From the NCBI RefSeq assembly GCF_900163865.1, contig NZ_FUKU01000071.1, positions 62,001-126,000 of the forward strand: 64,000 nucleotides of DNA, written 5' to 3'. The translations under genes were made by a program, and so were the position numbers. This DNA comes from Sphingobacterium sp. JB170. Lineage in GTDB: Bacteria > Bacteroidota > Bacteroidia > Sphingobacteriales > Sphingobacteriaceae. The notes under the pieces are model-generated. The model was not told the origin of the DNA, made no database searches, and saw only the letters and a list, made by a program, of their open reading frames with translations. The first letter of the stretch is position 1. Every line of letters begins with the position of its first letter. Shown here one piece after another: positions 36,557 to 47,500 of this stretch.

Positions 36557-37618
36557 TTATTTATTGTTACTAACGATACTAAGTTCCTGCGCAACACGTC
36601 CTGCGATTTCTCTATATGCCAATGCGACGGGCTCATCAGCGTCTAATAATATAGGGAAACCGTTATCTCCTGCATCCGCGACAGCCTTTACCAACGGCAC
36701 TTCACCTAAAAATGGAACGTTATTACTTTCAGATAATCTTTTCCCGCCGTCTTTACCAAAGATATAGTATTTGTTGTTTGGTAATTCGGCTGGCGTGAAA
36801 TACGACATGTTTTCTATGATACCTAAGATCGGGACATTGATTCCTTCCATTTTGTACATCGCCATCCCTTTGATTGCGTCAGCTAAAGCAACTTGTTGTG
36901 GCGTTGTGACGATGACCGCTCCAGCGATCGGATAGGATTGCGAAACAGTAATATGGATGTCGCCTGTTCCGGGAGGCATATCAACAATAAGGTAGTCCAG
37001 ATCGCCCCAGTTCGCATCTCCGAAGAGTTGTTTAATGGCAGACGTAGCCATTGGGCCACGCCATGGTATTGGTTGATTGGGATCTGTAAAGAAGCCGATC
37101 GAGAGTAGCTTCAGCCCAAATTTCTCTATTGGTAAAATTTTGGTTTTACCATCCGGCGTTTGCATCGACTCGGGACGCGTTCCTTCTAAACCAAACATAA
37201 TTGGTAGTGAAGGGCCATAAATATCTGCATCGAGCAGCCCAGTTTTTGCACCCGTTTCGGCTAATGCGAGCGCTAAATTTGACGCTATAGTAGATTTACC
37301 GACGCCACCTTTACCCGAAGAGACAAGGATTATATTTTTGATGCCCTCAAGCTGTGCAGAATCACTGGCTATTACGCGTGAAGTCATGTTGATTTCAACT
37401 TCTACTTCTTTGCTCACAAATAATGTTATCGCATTACGGCAGGCATGTTCAATATGTCCTTTCAAAGGACAAGCGGGAGTCGTTAATATAACGTCGAACT
37501 TAATTTTTCCTGGTAATATTTCTATATTTTGGATCATGTTCAGGGTTACCAAATCTTTCTTAAGATCTGGTTCTTCGACATGTCCCAATGCGTGTAATAT
37601 TTGCTCCTTCGTAATCAT
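36557..37618 (-). CDS. Mrp/NBP35 family ATP-binding iron-sulfur carrier
   Basis: A 353-residue Mrp/ApbC ATPase thought to carry and deliver iron-sulfur clusters. An N-terminal MIP18/DUF59 domain (about 1-85, with PACPLK) precedes the P-loop domain: deviant Walker A SSGKGGVGKST at about 99-109, DADIYGPSLP, and IVDMPPGTGD. The CxxC of many family members, expected after IIENMSYF, is replaced here by TPAELPNNKYYIFG with no cysteine. A -7 box (minus-strand TACATTTG, 37638-37645) lies about 19 nt upstream of the ATG. Confidence 0.92.
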   Translation of the reverse strand: MITKEQILHALGHVEEPDLKKDLVTLNMIQNIEILPGKIKFDVILTTPACPLKGHIEHACRNAITLFVSKEVEVEINMTSRVIASDSAQLEGIKNIILVSSGKGGVGKSTIASNLALALAETGAKTGLLDADIYGPSLPIMFGLEGTRPESMQTPDGKTKILPIEKFGLKLLSIGFFTDPNQPIPWRGPMATSAIKQLFGDANWGDLDYLIVDMPPGTGDIHITVSQSYPIAGAVIVTTPQQVALADAIKGMAMYKMEGINVPILGIIENMSYFTPAELPNNKYYIFGKDGGKRLSESNNVPFLGEVPLVKAVADAGDNGFPILLDADEPVALAYREIAGRVAQELSIVSNNK

Positions 37619-37873
37619 GCTAAAAATTGTGATATCACAAATGTAAACAATGGTTTAAAAGAATATGTCATATTGATGTTGATAAAGACTGCAAAAACGA
37701 AAGAAAGGTCCACGAGACGTCAATGTCGAAATGGCGAGCCGACGCAACGCGTGGGTAGCGACTCGATTTGTGGTTCAGATTTTCGCTCAGGCAATAGGGG
37801 GGACAAACACGCGATGGAAATTATAACCGTCTATTTGAAAAAATTATTCTATTTTTAAACCAAAGTTTAGTTA

Positions 37874-39955
37874 ATGAACATAATTGAAAAACTACCTTCA
37901 CTAACACTGAAGCAACGTAAGATAGCTATCTGGACCGCTGGTGGGATCCTTGCAGTCATGCTTGTTGGGTTAATTGTTACGCTTTCTGTGCGAGTGAAGA
38001 TGCTGGATTCCGCTGTACAAAAAGTAAAATCTACTTTACAAGACCAGTATGATATCGATTTTCAAACAAGTGAATATGGCTTTAGTGGGTTGACGACGGT
38101 GGCGTTTAAAGACATACTTTTGCTTCCCAGTGATCGAGATACGCTGGCCAGAATAGAAAAAATGTCAGTTTCGGTGCGACTTTGGCCTTTGCTTTTTGGA
38201 GATGTAAAACTAGGGCGGCTGGAGCTCGTGAATTCCAAGGTAACTTTCGTGAAAAAAGATAGCCTGAGCAATTATGATTTCCTTTTTAGTAAGGAAAAGG
38301 ATGTGGCAAAATCGACGAATGAAGAAGGTCCCACAAATTATGCAGCACTGATTGACGGAGTTATAAAACAGGTGTTTTTTAAGATTCCTCGTGATATGGA
38401 GCTTACTAATTTTGAAGCTTCCTATCAGGATGATAGCGTGTTCCAAAAAATTCGGTTACCGGTGGCCAGTGTCGATGGTGGAGATTTTCAAGTCGAATTG
38501 TATTTGAACAACCATGATGCACAATGGAACTTTGCGGGGTTTGTCAACCCCGATAAACAGCAGTTACAGGTAGAAATCTCTTCGGAAAAGAAAAATGTTG
38601 AATTACCGTTGTTACGCAGGAAGCTCGGTCTAGGGATCAGTTTCGATAAAATAATGTTTGACCTCAAAAGTGTAAATAGAGTTTCTGCCGATTCGTTGAC
38701 ACTTGCAGGGAGTTGGAGTTTTGATAACTTATCCATCAATCACCATCGCCTTTCTCAAGAAAATATTGTATTGCCTGAGGCCACTGCGGAAGGGATGATT
38801 AATATCGGAAGTAACGCCCTTGAAGTAGATCCAAAAAGTACCATTCGGGTGAAGGAGTTCGTTTTTCAACCTTACATAAAGTATATTCCCAAGCCCGATA
38901 AGGAAATAGAATTATCGATACATACGGGGCAATTTAAAGCACAGGATTTTTTCGATGCTATTCCGGCTGGACTGTTTGAATCTGTGGAAGGTATCAAAGT
39001 GCAAGGTGAAATTGACTATGACTTAGATTTTAACGTCAATTTAAAACATCCGGATTCACTGTTATTTAGCTCTAAAGTCGATGACCAAGGATTAAAGATT
39101 GTTAAATGGGGGAAAGCCGATATAAGTATATTGAACACGCCGTTTACCTATCGCGCCTATGAGGATACCGTTTTGATGCGCGAGATTATTCTTGGACCAG
39201 ATAATCCGAACTTTACACCGCTGGCGTCCATCGCGCCGATTCTTCGTAAAACCGTGCTTAATACTGAAGATCCGTATTTTTACGAACACAATGGATTTGA
39301 GGAGGAAGCATTTAAATTATCGATAATAACGAATATCAATGAGAAAGCGTTCAAACGTGGTGCCAGTACGGTATCTATGCAGTTTGTAAAAAACGTATTT
39401 TTGAACCGTAACAAAACAATGATGCGTAAGTTCGAGGAGATTCTTTTAGTTTGGTTGATGGAGTCTTCGAATCAAGTGTCAAAAGATCGGTTGTTTGAAA
39501 TTTATTTGAATGTGATTGAATGGGGGAAAGATGTGTACGGGATTAAAGAAGCGTCCGCATACTATTTTGGTAAGCTTCCTTCTGAACTAAACTTGGGGGA
39601 AAGTTTATACCTATCGAGTATCGTTCCAAGGCCCAAAACTGGCCTAGCATCCTTTGATTATACTGGGCATTTGAAACCGTGGGTACAACGGCATTTTAAT
39701 ACCTATGGAAGTATTATGAATCGGCGCGGCCAATTGACCGATGAGTCGGTCCCCGGTAATTATGGTTTCTACCAGGTCGTACTGGAGCCTAACCTCAGAC
39801 CTGCAAGACCCAAAGGTGTCGTGGATACTGGTTTTGTTGAACGCGACCCGCAGCATGAGGCGATGATGCGAGAAATGGAACGAGATGAAATAAGGCGTAG
39901 AAATCTTCTTGAGCGGCTTTTTGGCAAAGACAGTGTAAGTAACGAAGCACAATAA
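37874..39955 (+). CDS. Membrane-anchored AsmA-like/glycosyltransferase 51 fusion
   Basis: A 693-residue protein with one N-terminal transmembrane helix (about 19-40), an AsmA-like periplasmic region (about 45-420, with LWPLLFGDVKLGRLELVNSK) and a C-terminal GT51 peptidoglycan transglycosylase domain (about 445-640). GT51 motifs are clear: NTEDPYFYEHNG with catalytic Glu465, RGASTVSMQFVKN, KFEEILLVWLME, and EIYLNVIEWG...YYFGK. It should polymerise lipid II into glycan strands; no transpeptidase domain is present. The replacement of the usual short jaw region by an AsmA/TamB-type module is notable. It overlaps hpt by 1 bp, so the two are translationally coupled. Confidence 0.86.
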   Translation: MNIIEKLPSLTLKQRKIAIWTAGGILAVMLVGLIVTLSVRVKMLDSAVQKVKSTLQDQYDIDFQTSEYGFSGLTTVAFKDILLLPSDRDTLARIEKMSVSVRLWPLLFGDVKLGRLELVNSKVTFVKKDSLSNYDFLFSKEKDVAKSTNEEGPTNYAALIDGVIKQVFFKIPRDMELTNFEASYQDDSVFQKIRLPVASVDGGDFQVELYLNNHDAQWNFAGFVNPDKQQLQVEISSEKKNVELPLLRRKLGLGISFDKIMFDLKSVNRVSADSLTLAGSWSFDNLSINHHRLSQENIVLPEATAEGMINIGSNALEVDPKSTIRVKEFVFQPYIKYIPKPDKEIELSIHTGQFKAQDFFDAIPAGLFESVEGIKVQGEIDYDLDFNVNLKHPDSLLFSSKVDDQGLKIVKWGKADISILNTPFTYRAYEDTVLMREIILGPDNPNFTPLASIAPILRKTVLNTEDPYFYEHNGFEEEAFKLSIITNINEKAFKRGASTVSMQFVKNVFLNRNKTMMRKFEEILLVWLMESSNQVSKDRLFEIYLNVIEWGKDVYGIKEASAYYFGKLPSELNLGESLYLSSIVPRPKTGLASFDYTGHLKPWVQRHFNTYGSIMNRRGQLTDESVPGNYGFYQVVLEPNLRPARPKGVVDTGFVERDPQHEAMMREMERDEIRRRNLLERLFGKDSVSNEAQ

Positions 39956-40494
39956 TGACAAATATCACAATAGATAAACTAGAGTTTGAGCCTTTTATCG
40001 ACTACAGTCAAATTAAGAAGCGTATTCGATTGATGGGGATCGATATGAGTGTGAAATACGCTGATAAAAACCCCGTATTTATAGGCGTGCTTAACGGATG
40101 TTTTATGTTTATGGCGGACTTGATGAAGCAAATTCCTATCCCATGTGAACTCTCGTTCGTAAAACTCGCATCGTACTATGGAACCCAACAAGAGCAGATA
40201 AAGGAGCTATTAGGCGTGGGGATGGACCTCACTGGTCGAGACGTAATTGTTGTCGAAGATATTATTGATTCAGGGAATTCATTACGCTATACAATAGATG
40301 CGTTAGAGCGGCTTCATGTAAATAGTATCGCCGTTTGTACGCTGCTCATGAAACCACTTTGTCTCAAGCATAATTTCGATAATATCATGTACGTTGGCTT
40401 TGAGATCGAGAACGAGTTTGTTGTGGGGTACGGACTCGATTATAATGGACAATGTAGGAACTTGCCCGACATTTATAAAAACGTAGGTGAATAA
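39955..40494 (+). CDS. hpt: Hypoxanthine phosphoribosyltransferase
   Basis: A 179-residue purine-salvage enzyme that makes IMP or GMP from hypoxanthine or guanine and PRPP. The PRPP-binding loop EDIIDSGNS is at residues 101-109, the flexible-loop ASYYG segment at 72-76, and the base-binding FVVGYGLDYNGQCRNLP near the end. Its ATG overlaps the stop of the transglycosylase gene (TAATG). Confidence 0.96.
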   Translation: MTNITIDKLEFEPFIDYSQIKKRIRLMGIDMSVKYADKNPVFIGVLNGCFMFMADLMKQIPIPCELSFVKLASYYGTQQEQIKELLGVGMDLTGRDVIVVEDIIDSGNSLRYTIDALERLHVNSIAVCTLLMKPLCLKHNFDNIMYVGFEIENEFVVGYGLDYNGQCRNLPDIYKNVGE

Positions 40495-40838
40495 ATGATC
40501 ATTGAATAGTTTTACCTACGCCAGACAGAAAACCTCCTTCGTCTTATCTCGGAATTTGCTCGGTTAGTAAGGGTGTTTGGTAATTCGAATAGATTTGCTC
40601 GTTTGTAAGCATCGTTATACCAATTTGCCGTCTGATCCCATAATTCTATTTTCCGATTTGGACAAGGTTGACCGCTCCCAGCTAGTCGAATGTATGTTGC
40701 ATTTCCTTGTAAACTTCTCCACACGTGAACAGCGATATGTTCCCCCTATACCTTTATGTTACGTTAGGGTTAAATATGTGTCGGGGTTACCTAGATAGTG
40801 ATTCTTTATTAATAGATTATTCGTTTGAAGAGAACTAA
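40495..40838. other. Intergenic region between hpt and LamG remnant
   Basis: About 340 bp with no intact gene. It may hold further decayed sequence belonging to the LamG pseudogene, but I could not recognise any domain in it on either strand. Confidence 0.4.
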
Positions 40839-41398
40839 TCGAATGCCGATTCATTTGAGATAAATCAAGCAAGCACCAATATGGTGGAATACAAGCCAGG
40901 TATTCTTGGTAATGCTCTAGTTTTTTCAACCGAGCAGAGTACATTTGAACCTGTTATACCAGCGATTGGCGGCAATTATACGGTGAGCTTTTGAATCAAG
41001 CCTGATGCGAATTCGTCTGAGGAACTATTCAAATCACAAGGGACGGTAATAACCGCAACAGCCAGTCAGATCGCTTACAAGCGTGATGGTTCCCGTTATC
41101 AGGGAGGAGGGTTATTCCCTGTCGCATAATGGTCCTTTGTCACCATTACGGCAAACGAACAAGGTATGCAGTTCTATCGCGAGGTCAGTTGTTTAAAGAC
41201 ATCAGTCCCGAGGAAATAACACTCTCATATAATGATCGAGGGGGCAAAGAGATTAAATATACGAAAGTGAAAACTTTGCAGTTTCCTTTACAGTGGATAT
41301 CTCTGGGAGCAGGTCAGCTTGAAAGCTTTAAAGTGTATAGTACAAAGATGAGCGCGCAACAAGTCGCCCGCGCCTATCAAAGCCAAAAACAACCCTAA
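40839..41398 (+). pseudogene. Decayed LamG-like (concanavalin A-fold) domain gene
   Basis: Translation from 40839 reads as a LamG/laminin-G-like domain: NMVEYKPGILGNALVFS, then NYTVSF followed by a TGA (40992) where the family has Trp, then IKPDANSSEELF, a TAA (41127) just before WSFVTITANEQGMQFYRE. Around 41181 the frame shifts to that of the next segment (GQLFKDISPEEITLSYND...), which ends with the typical LESFKVYSTKMSAQQVARAY tail and a stop at 41396-41398. Two in-frame stops and one frameshift in a well conserved domain mark a dead gene. LamG domains are usually C-terminal parts of secreted sugar-binding or hydrolytic proteins; the remainder is gone. Confidence 0.8.
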
Positions 41399-41428
41399 GC
41401 GGGAGTGGCGTAGAACATGATAACGACT

Positions 41429-41465
41429 AAAAGATCGTCTCAAATCTACCTGAAGACGGTCTTTT
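41429..41465. terminator. Bidirectional terminator between LamG remnant and AddB-like gene
   Basis: A 12-bp stem (41429-41440 with 41454-41465, one G-U pair) and 13-nt loop, flanked by A and T runs. It is intact although the gene before it is decayed. Confidence 0.7.
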
Positions 41466-41592
41466 CGATTAATGTCTGTTCTAGCTCGTGCGCTGTTGGC
41501 GCTGCGCGCTAAAATATAGATCACATTCCTTGTAGGCGCTAGATAATACCGAACAACATAAAATGCCCGGCGCCGTTAAGTCCCCTAAAAAA

Positions 41593-44514
41593 TTAATCAT
41601 CGTCTCGCTCAGCAAGCGCATTGCGGTAAAATAGGGTGTATGGATCTGATGGATATATCTTACTTTGCGCATTATGCTTGAACGGGATGGAAGGGTCGAA
41701 AAGTTCTTCCAGTGTTTCACGTAGGAAAGAGAGAAAACGTTCCTTGGTAATTGCTAACGCTTCTTTCTCGAGGGCCTCGTTTTTAGAATGGAACAACGTA
41801 CCCTCCTCTCGCATTTTACGTGAAACATAAAGGTGTGGTTCTAAATCGTGTTTTCCAGTGCTAGTCTCGAGTACATTGGCATAGAATAACGTTTGTACCA
41901 GAGCTTTATTTGAGGTGTTCGGTGCGAAAACTTTGTCCAGGTTATCAAAAAAGACGCTGTCTCCACCAGTTTTATAATCGACAATACGTGTTTTTTGATC
42001 GCCTGAATGCGTGATGACAATATCGACGCGGTCGATGATCCCAAGAAGGTTTACTGTTGCTGGTTTACCAAGCACGTGAATGGGGAACTCAATCGTGTAA
42101 TTGCTTTCCAATTCTACAATCTTAAATTTTTTATAATTATCGATGTCATACTGGATAAACATATTCACATATTCGGAGGCTATTTTGTGCATAATACGTT
42201 GTAAACTGCTCATCACTGCGCCGTCCCCTTCATTTTGATAGATTTCGTTTATTTCATGAATCACTAGCTCATCGGTCTTGTGCAGGCAAGAAGACAAGCT
42301 TTGCGTGTCAATAAACCCGTCAAGATCTTTGAAGGGCGATAGAATTTTTTCCATCACATTGTGGATGACAGTCCCCAACTTGTTCATCTCGAACTCTTGG
42401 CTAATTGTTGGAGGTTCCTTTATTTTAGCTACATATTTAAAAAAGAACTGCAAAGGGGAATGCAAATAGGTGGTAAGTGCCGAAGCCGAAATTCTCTCAC
42501 CCTGCTGCAAGAATGATTGTTGTAATTGCTGCCAGATAGCTCCTTGTTTGGGAATGGTTAATTCCTCATTCTTTTGTGGGAACTGTATGGGTTGCTGCTG
42601 ATGGTGGGTAACAAATTGAAAATTACTTTCAAACTCAAGTTGCTTGACAAAGCGGCTCTCTTCGCCTGTACTATTCTCGTCGATAAGACTGTTATAGAAT
42701 ATATGAATATCCGTACTAAACTGAAAATGGCGGTAGAACAGATAGGCCGAAAGGGCGTCTTGGTTTTCTATGATCGGCAGGCCATAGGCCTGCCGCAGGC
42801 TCGTCGGCAGGAAGGATGGTGTATTACTAGTTTTAGGTAACACCCCTTCGTTCGTACCCAGGATAAATACATGGTCAAAATTTAAACATCTACTTTCTAA
42901 TAGCCCCATAATCTGCACGCCATCTAAGGGGTCTCCTTCGATAGCGGCACTAACCGGTGCAATTGCTTTACGGATAAGCCCTATTTGAAACGGGATTGAC
43001 GTTGTCCTCACGCGGTCCAACCCTAATTGGAGTTGGTTGAGTACTTTTTTGGTTTCCACTAGGAGGTTACTGTCGATTTGACTCGCATGATCTTTCAGTG
43101 CCATCGCATCGAGCAGATAATTTATCAGCAAGATCATCTCCGATATAAGTTCGCTGGACTCTTGCAAGGGGCGGAAGAACCGGGGCACTGCACTACGCTC
43201 TATTTGGATTTCAATTAACGGAATCTCAAATTGCTGTTTTTCAGCGATGCTTTGTAGTTGCGTCATGCGTTCGGTAGACGGTATCTGCGTCATGGGATGG
43301 TTCAAAAACCTTTCGAGCTGCTGGAAGGTGATTTTCTTTCGCCGTAAATGTGATATGTCTGCTTGTATTTCAAGCCATAGGTCTAGAAGACCGTAGATTG
43401 GTGACTGGTTCAACGGGTAACCGGTCGTGATATTAACTTTAAGGTCCGGGAGACTCTGAAGTAGGGGTACTAACAAGCTTTCGTCAGCAAGGAGGATCGC
43501 GGTGGTCTTCGCTGGTGTTGTTTCGCCAATGGTTTCCTGTACTCCGCTGCTCTGTATCGGTATTTTCGATTCGATTCCGACTAACTTTTCATACAAAAGT
43601 TTTGTTTGACTGTTTTTTCCTGAGGCAGCGTATAGATGAACCGGTACGTTGCGGTTTGCGATCACGTTTGCTGGATCACCGAGCGCATTAATTAGCTCAT
43701 GCTGATTAATATTCTGTCTTATAAAACGTCCTGCCTCCTGCTGATTGTCGTATAGATAGTAAGCGTCCGCATCAAAATAAAATAATGCACGATTTTCCTG
43801 CTGCCAGCGTTGAAAAAGTTGCGTCTCTGCCTTATTCAATGCATTAAAGCCCACAAACAAGATCTTGTTGTACTTGTCGACGAAGGCTGGCTTAGCCGCC
43901 TTGTTTTCTGCTAAATCACGATATAGTGCGGGAAAGGTGAATTGTTTTTGCTCAGCTATCTTTGCTTTAAAAGTACGATATAACGCGGGTAATCGTCTCC
44001 ATAGACGTAGAAACCTTTCTTGAACTGCATTATGTCCTTCAGCGCTGAAAGACTGCCAGAATTGGCGTATGAATCCTTTCTGTTCATGCGTGAGGTGTTC
44101 GAAAGCGATGTCTATTTTAGTACTGTCGTATAATTCGGCATAGATTTCTTCAATCCGTACTAGTTCATAGTCGAGTTGTCCGAAATCCGCGAGAATAATT
44201 TCCGCAATGGGGTAGAATTCTTCGAACGTTTCCCCTTCAAGCCCTTCTGCGCTAAGCATCTGGTTATGTAGGTCGTAAAGGTAGAAGAATTGCGTCAGTG
44301 GGGAGGCTTCTAGTGCGTTGGTTGACTGTTTAAAAAAATCTTGTATTGTATAAAACTGTGGTGACCATAAGGCCTGTTGATAAATATCGGCTAAATGTTT
44401 TTTTAAATAGGTGATCGGTCTTTTATTATTAAAGATGATAGCTACCTGGGACAGGTCGTTTCCGAAACGCGTTTTGATGTCTTCGGCGACAAGCTTCAAA
44501 AAAGGTGTGTTCAT
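41593..44514 (-). CDS. AddB-like PD-(D/E)XK nuclease of helicase-nuclease complex
   Basis: A 973-residue protein matching the inactivated-helicase/nuclease subunit of AddAB-type DNA-end processing enzymes. The helicase-like part keeps QIMGLLESRCLNFDHVFILGTNEGVLP (about 530-556) but has no Walker A motif. The C-terminal PD-(D/E)XK nuclease is visible as GTVIHNVMEKIL, LLGIIDRVDIV and RIVDYKTGGD (last ~250 residues). It is 15 bp downstream of the AddA-like helicase gene on the same strand, so the two make one complex that resects double-strand breaks for RecA. I see no iron-sulfur Cys cluster as in Bacillus AddB. Confidence 0.88.
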   Translation of the reverse strand: MNTPFLKLVAEDIKTRFGNDLSQVAIIFNNKRPITYLKKHLADIYQQALWSPQFYTIQDFFKQSTNALEASPLTQFFYLYDLHNQMLSAEGLEGETFEEFYPIAEIILADFGQLDYELVRIEEIYAELYDSTKIDIAFEHLTHEQKGFIRQFWQSFSAEGHNAVQERFLRLWRRLPALYRTFKAKIAEQKQFTFPALYRDLAENKAAKPAFVDKYNKILFVGFNALNKAETQLFQRWQQENRALFYFDADAYYLYDNQQEAGRFIRQNINQHELINALGDPANVIANRNVPVHLYAASGKNSQTKLLYEKLVGIESKIPIQSSGVQETIGETTPAKTTAILLADESLLVPLLQSLPDLKVNITTGYPLNQSPIYGLLDLWLEIQADISHLRRKKITFQQLERFLNHPMTQIPSTERMTQLQSIAEKQQFEIPLIEIQIERSAVPRFFRPLQESSELISEMILLINYLLDAMALKDHASQIDSNLLVETKKVLNQLQLGLDRVRTTSIPFQIGLIRKAIAPVSAAIEGDPLDGVQIMGLLESRCLNFDHVFILGTNEGVLPKTSNTPSFLPTSLRQAYGLPIIENQDALSAYLFYRHFQFSTDIHIFYNSLIDENSTGEESRFVKQLEFESNFQFVTHHQQQPIQFPQKNEELTIPKQGAIWQQLQQSFLQQGERISASALTTYLHSPLQFFFKYVAKIKEPPTISQEFEMNKLGTVIHNVMEKILSPFKDLDGFIDTQSLSSCLHKTDELVIHEINEIYQNEGDGAVMSSLQRIMHKIASEYVNMFIQYDIDNYKKFKIVELESNYTIEFPIHVLGKPATVNLLGIIDRVDIVITHSGDQKTRIVDYKTGGDSVFFDNLDKVFAPNTSNKALVQTLFYANVLETSTGKHDLEPHLYVSRKMREEGTLFHSKNEALEKEALAITKERFLSFLRETLEELFDPSIPFKHNAQSKIYPSDPYTLFYRNALAERDDD

Positions 44515-44529
44515 GTACTGCTTTATTAA

Positions 44530-47500
44530 TTATTTAACTTCAACTAGCTGATTGATCTTGGCGTAATATAAATAGCCTTTGATATTCATGTAGCCTAACT
44601 TTTCTAACGCTGCCTTATATTTGTCAATCTGATGTTGATGATCGCTGTAATCGCCCTTGGTAAACTTGAAGTCTAGAACGATCGTTTCGTGCGCGTTGGA
44701 AAACACTTTGTCGGGTCGTATCGTTTTACCATCTTCAAGAATGATGTCTGCCTCGTGCCATATTTTATAGTTCCCGTTGAGCCACTTACTAATTTCGGGT
44801 TGTTCCCATATCTGCTCGATTTCCCGCTGCAGGAAAGGTCGGTCGGCGGGATTTAACACACCAAGTTCAATATATTCGTCTATCAGTTGGGCAACTTGAT
44901 CGAGACTTGTGATCTGTGCCATAATCTCATGGGCGAAAATGCCGTGTTGGGCGGCTTGATCAAGCATGAGGATACTATTGACATTCCCGCGAACTACTTT
45001 TTCAAATTCCTGCTGCAGGATTGCCGATTGTGGGTATTGTGACAAGAAAATTGTTTCATGACGTACGAGCCTCTTGTTATCAGTCGCCGCTTGCTGCTCA
45101 GTTTTTGTGTTTTCATTTTTGTCCTGCAAATCACGCTGTGTGGGGTGATCAATTAAGAGAATGTTATCATCCAGATCGAAGGGCGATTCAGGAGCCGTGA
45201 GTACATGACGAAGGATATCGCTAATGTACTGCGTTGGGGAACCAGACTTTTGCGTGTTAGCAAAAGAAGGGGCTAGGATAAAGAGGTGTTTCTTTGCGCG
45301 TGTCGCTGCGACATAAAACGTGTTTAGTGCATCCATATAATTAAAAAGCATCTCTTCATAGTATTGCCGGTAGAACGTCGATTTGCCAATACTCGAGGTA
45401 TATTTAATTGGAATTTTTCCAAGCACCGCAAATGGCGTGTTTTGGGTGTTGATCCAGAAGTCGCCGTTAGCCATACCGTCGAGGTCCCAGGAACAGAAGG
45501 GGATCATCACAACATCATAAGCCAGACCTTTTGATTTATGTATCGTAATCACTTCAACGGCATCGACCTTTCCGTTGGCGGGTAGGCTGGCGCGCTCCCC
45601 ATCTTCCTCCCAGTACTCTATAAACTGCGTAATTCCCCGATCACCGCTGGCGGCAAATCCGCTAATGATATCCTTAAAGGCGAGAAGGTAGGGCAGGTGT
45701 GGGGAGCCCTCGACACCGAGCTCATATATTTCGATAAGCTTCTCGACCAGATATACCAAAGGGAGTTGTTGTAACAGCGCCCATTGGTTGATAAGCTCTT
45801 CGGGTAATATTGCCCTTAGGTCGGTAATGTCGTTACTCGCGAAATTTAACCACTGTTCATGATCAAAGGCTTTTTTATTTTTGAAAAGCTGGTAGAGGTA
45901 AGCCATCTTCGCACTAAATAGGATATGCGTGGGTGTATTGTATACAAGCGCCTTTAGCGTTTCGACAAGAAGCGCGATGCCGTCATTACTTGCTAAAGTA
46001 AGCGCATCGCCAGAGATAACTTCGAAATCTAGTTTTTCGCCGTGATTCAAGTTATATTCGTTCTTGTGGGCCATCAGCTTTTCGATTACTGCTCGTGCTT
46101 CGCGATTGCTTCGTACGAGAATTCCAATTTGCTTCGGATTATATCGCCCCGAAAGTATCCAGCCGGTAATCTTTTCACTCAGTATGTCCAAAGACTCTTC
46201 CTGAACTTTATTTCGTCGATGGGCATTCGACGTGACAGGGACAAAACGAATTTCAACGGACCCTTTTTCTTTTTTTATTTTATGCGGTGGGACTTGTTGT
46301 TTACTATCCTGGTAAGCTTTTATTAACAACTGTGAATTTCCGGACGTATCCCACCAGTTTACTCCTGGTCCGTCCAGGCCCTCACGAACTTTGTCCGCAA
46401 GCACATTTTGTAACAGGCGCGGTAGATGTTCAAAGATGTAGTTGTTTAGTTCGATAATTTCTGGCGCACTACGGTAGTTTGTCTCGAGTGTTCCATTTTC
46501 AATAAATTGGCCGCGATCGGTCGGTTGAAGGTGAAACACTTCACCTATTTGTTCTTCAATTTGCTGCAATAAGATCCGCCAATCGCCATTTCGCCAACGG
46601 TAGATGCTTTGTTTGACATCGCCGACAATAAGATGTTCATTTATTTTTTGTTTAGCATTTCCAAGGGCATTGATTAGCAGTGGGCTATAGTTTTTCCATT
46701 GAATGCGCGAGGTGTCTTGAAATTCATCGAATAAGAAATAGTTATAACGGTTACCTATCTTTTCCCAAATAAAAGTAGGGTCGCTGTTTTTGTCAAGACC
46801 GATTTTATTTAATAACAACTGCGAGTCGGAAATCAACTGTGCTCCATTTTCCTGGCGCCAAACGCGAAGTAATCCACTCATCTCTTTAAGGAGTCGTAAA
46901 TAGTAGAGATTACTTTGTACGGCACGGTAAGAAATATAGTCTGGGTATAGACGGTATAGGTCACTTATTTTCTCAATAATTGGCGTGAGTGCGACTTTTA
47001 AATCGTTTCGTTCCGCTGCGTCACCTCGGCTGTAAGCAGCCTGGTCGTCGAGAATGTTTGTGAAGCGTTGAATTAGTTTTTCTACCTCTAAAAGTGAAAG
47101 CTTATTTAAGTTGCCACTGACCTTGCTTGCGATGACAATTTTATTTTTCGATTTCCCTGTCATTTCCTGCTGATCCAAGTTGTATTCTTTGCAGGTCTGC
47201 TGGAAAAGTTTTATTAATTCGGCAAGCGCCGAGAGAAAACTGTTCGTTTTTTCCTGGGTTTGCTCATTAAGCAGCATAAATACCTGATGTGCATCCGCTG
47301 TTGTCAGGTGCATATCAAACTCTTGAAAATTTTCGGTGAATATCAGTCCAGCCAAACTGATGAGCTGCTGTCGGTAGTTCCAGTTCTCATTGTTCGCTAT
47401 TTTTTGTTCTGCATACGCGATAATCCAATTTAGCAGTTCAGGTTTCTCGTCCAGTAGTTGATTTAGCCGTATCGTGAGATCCTGTTTCACCTTGTTGATG

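Noticed and set aside
40512..40724. 70-codon minus-strand frame upstream of the LamG remnant, slightly SusD-like
   Set aside because: Similarity too vague to support; no start signal or partner gene.
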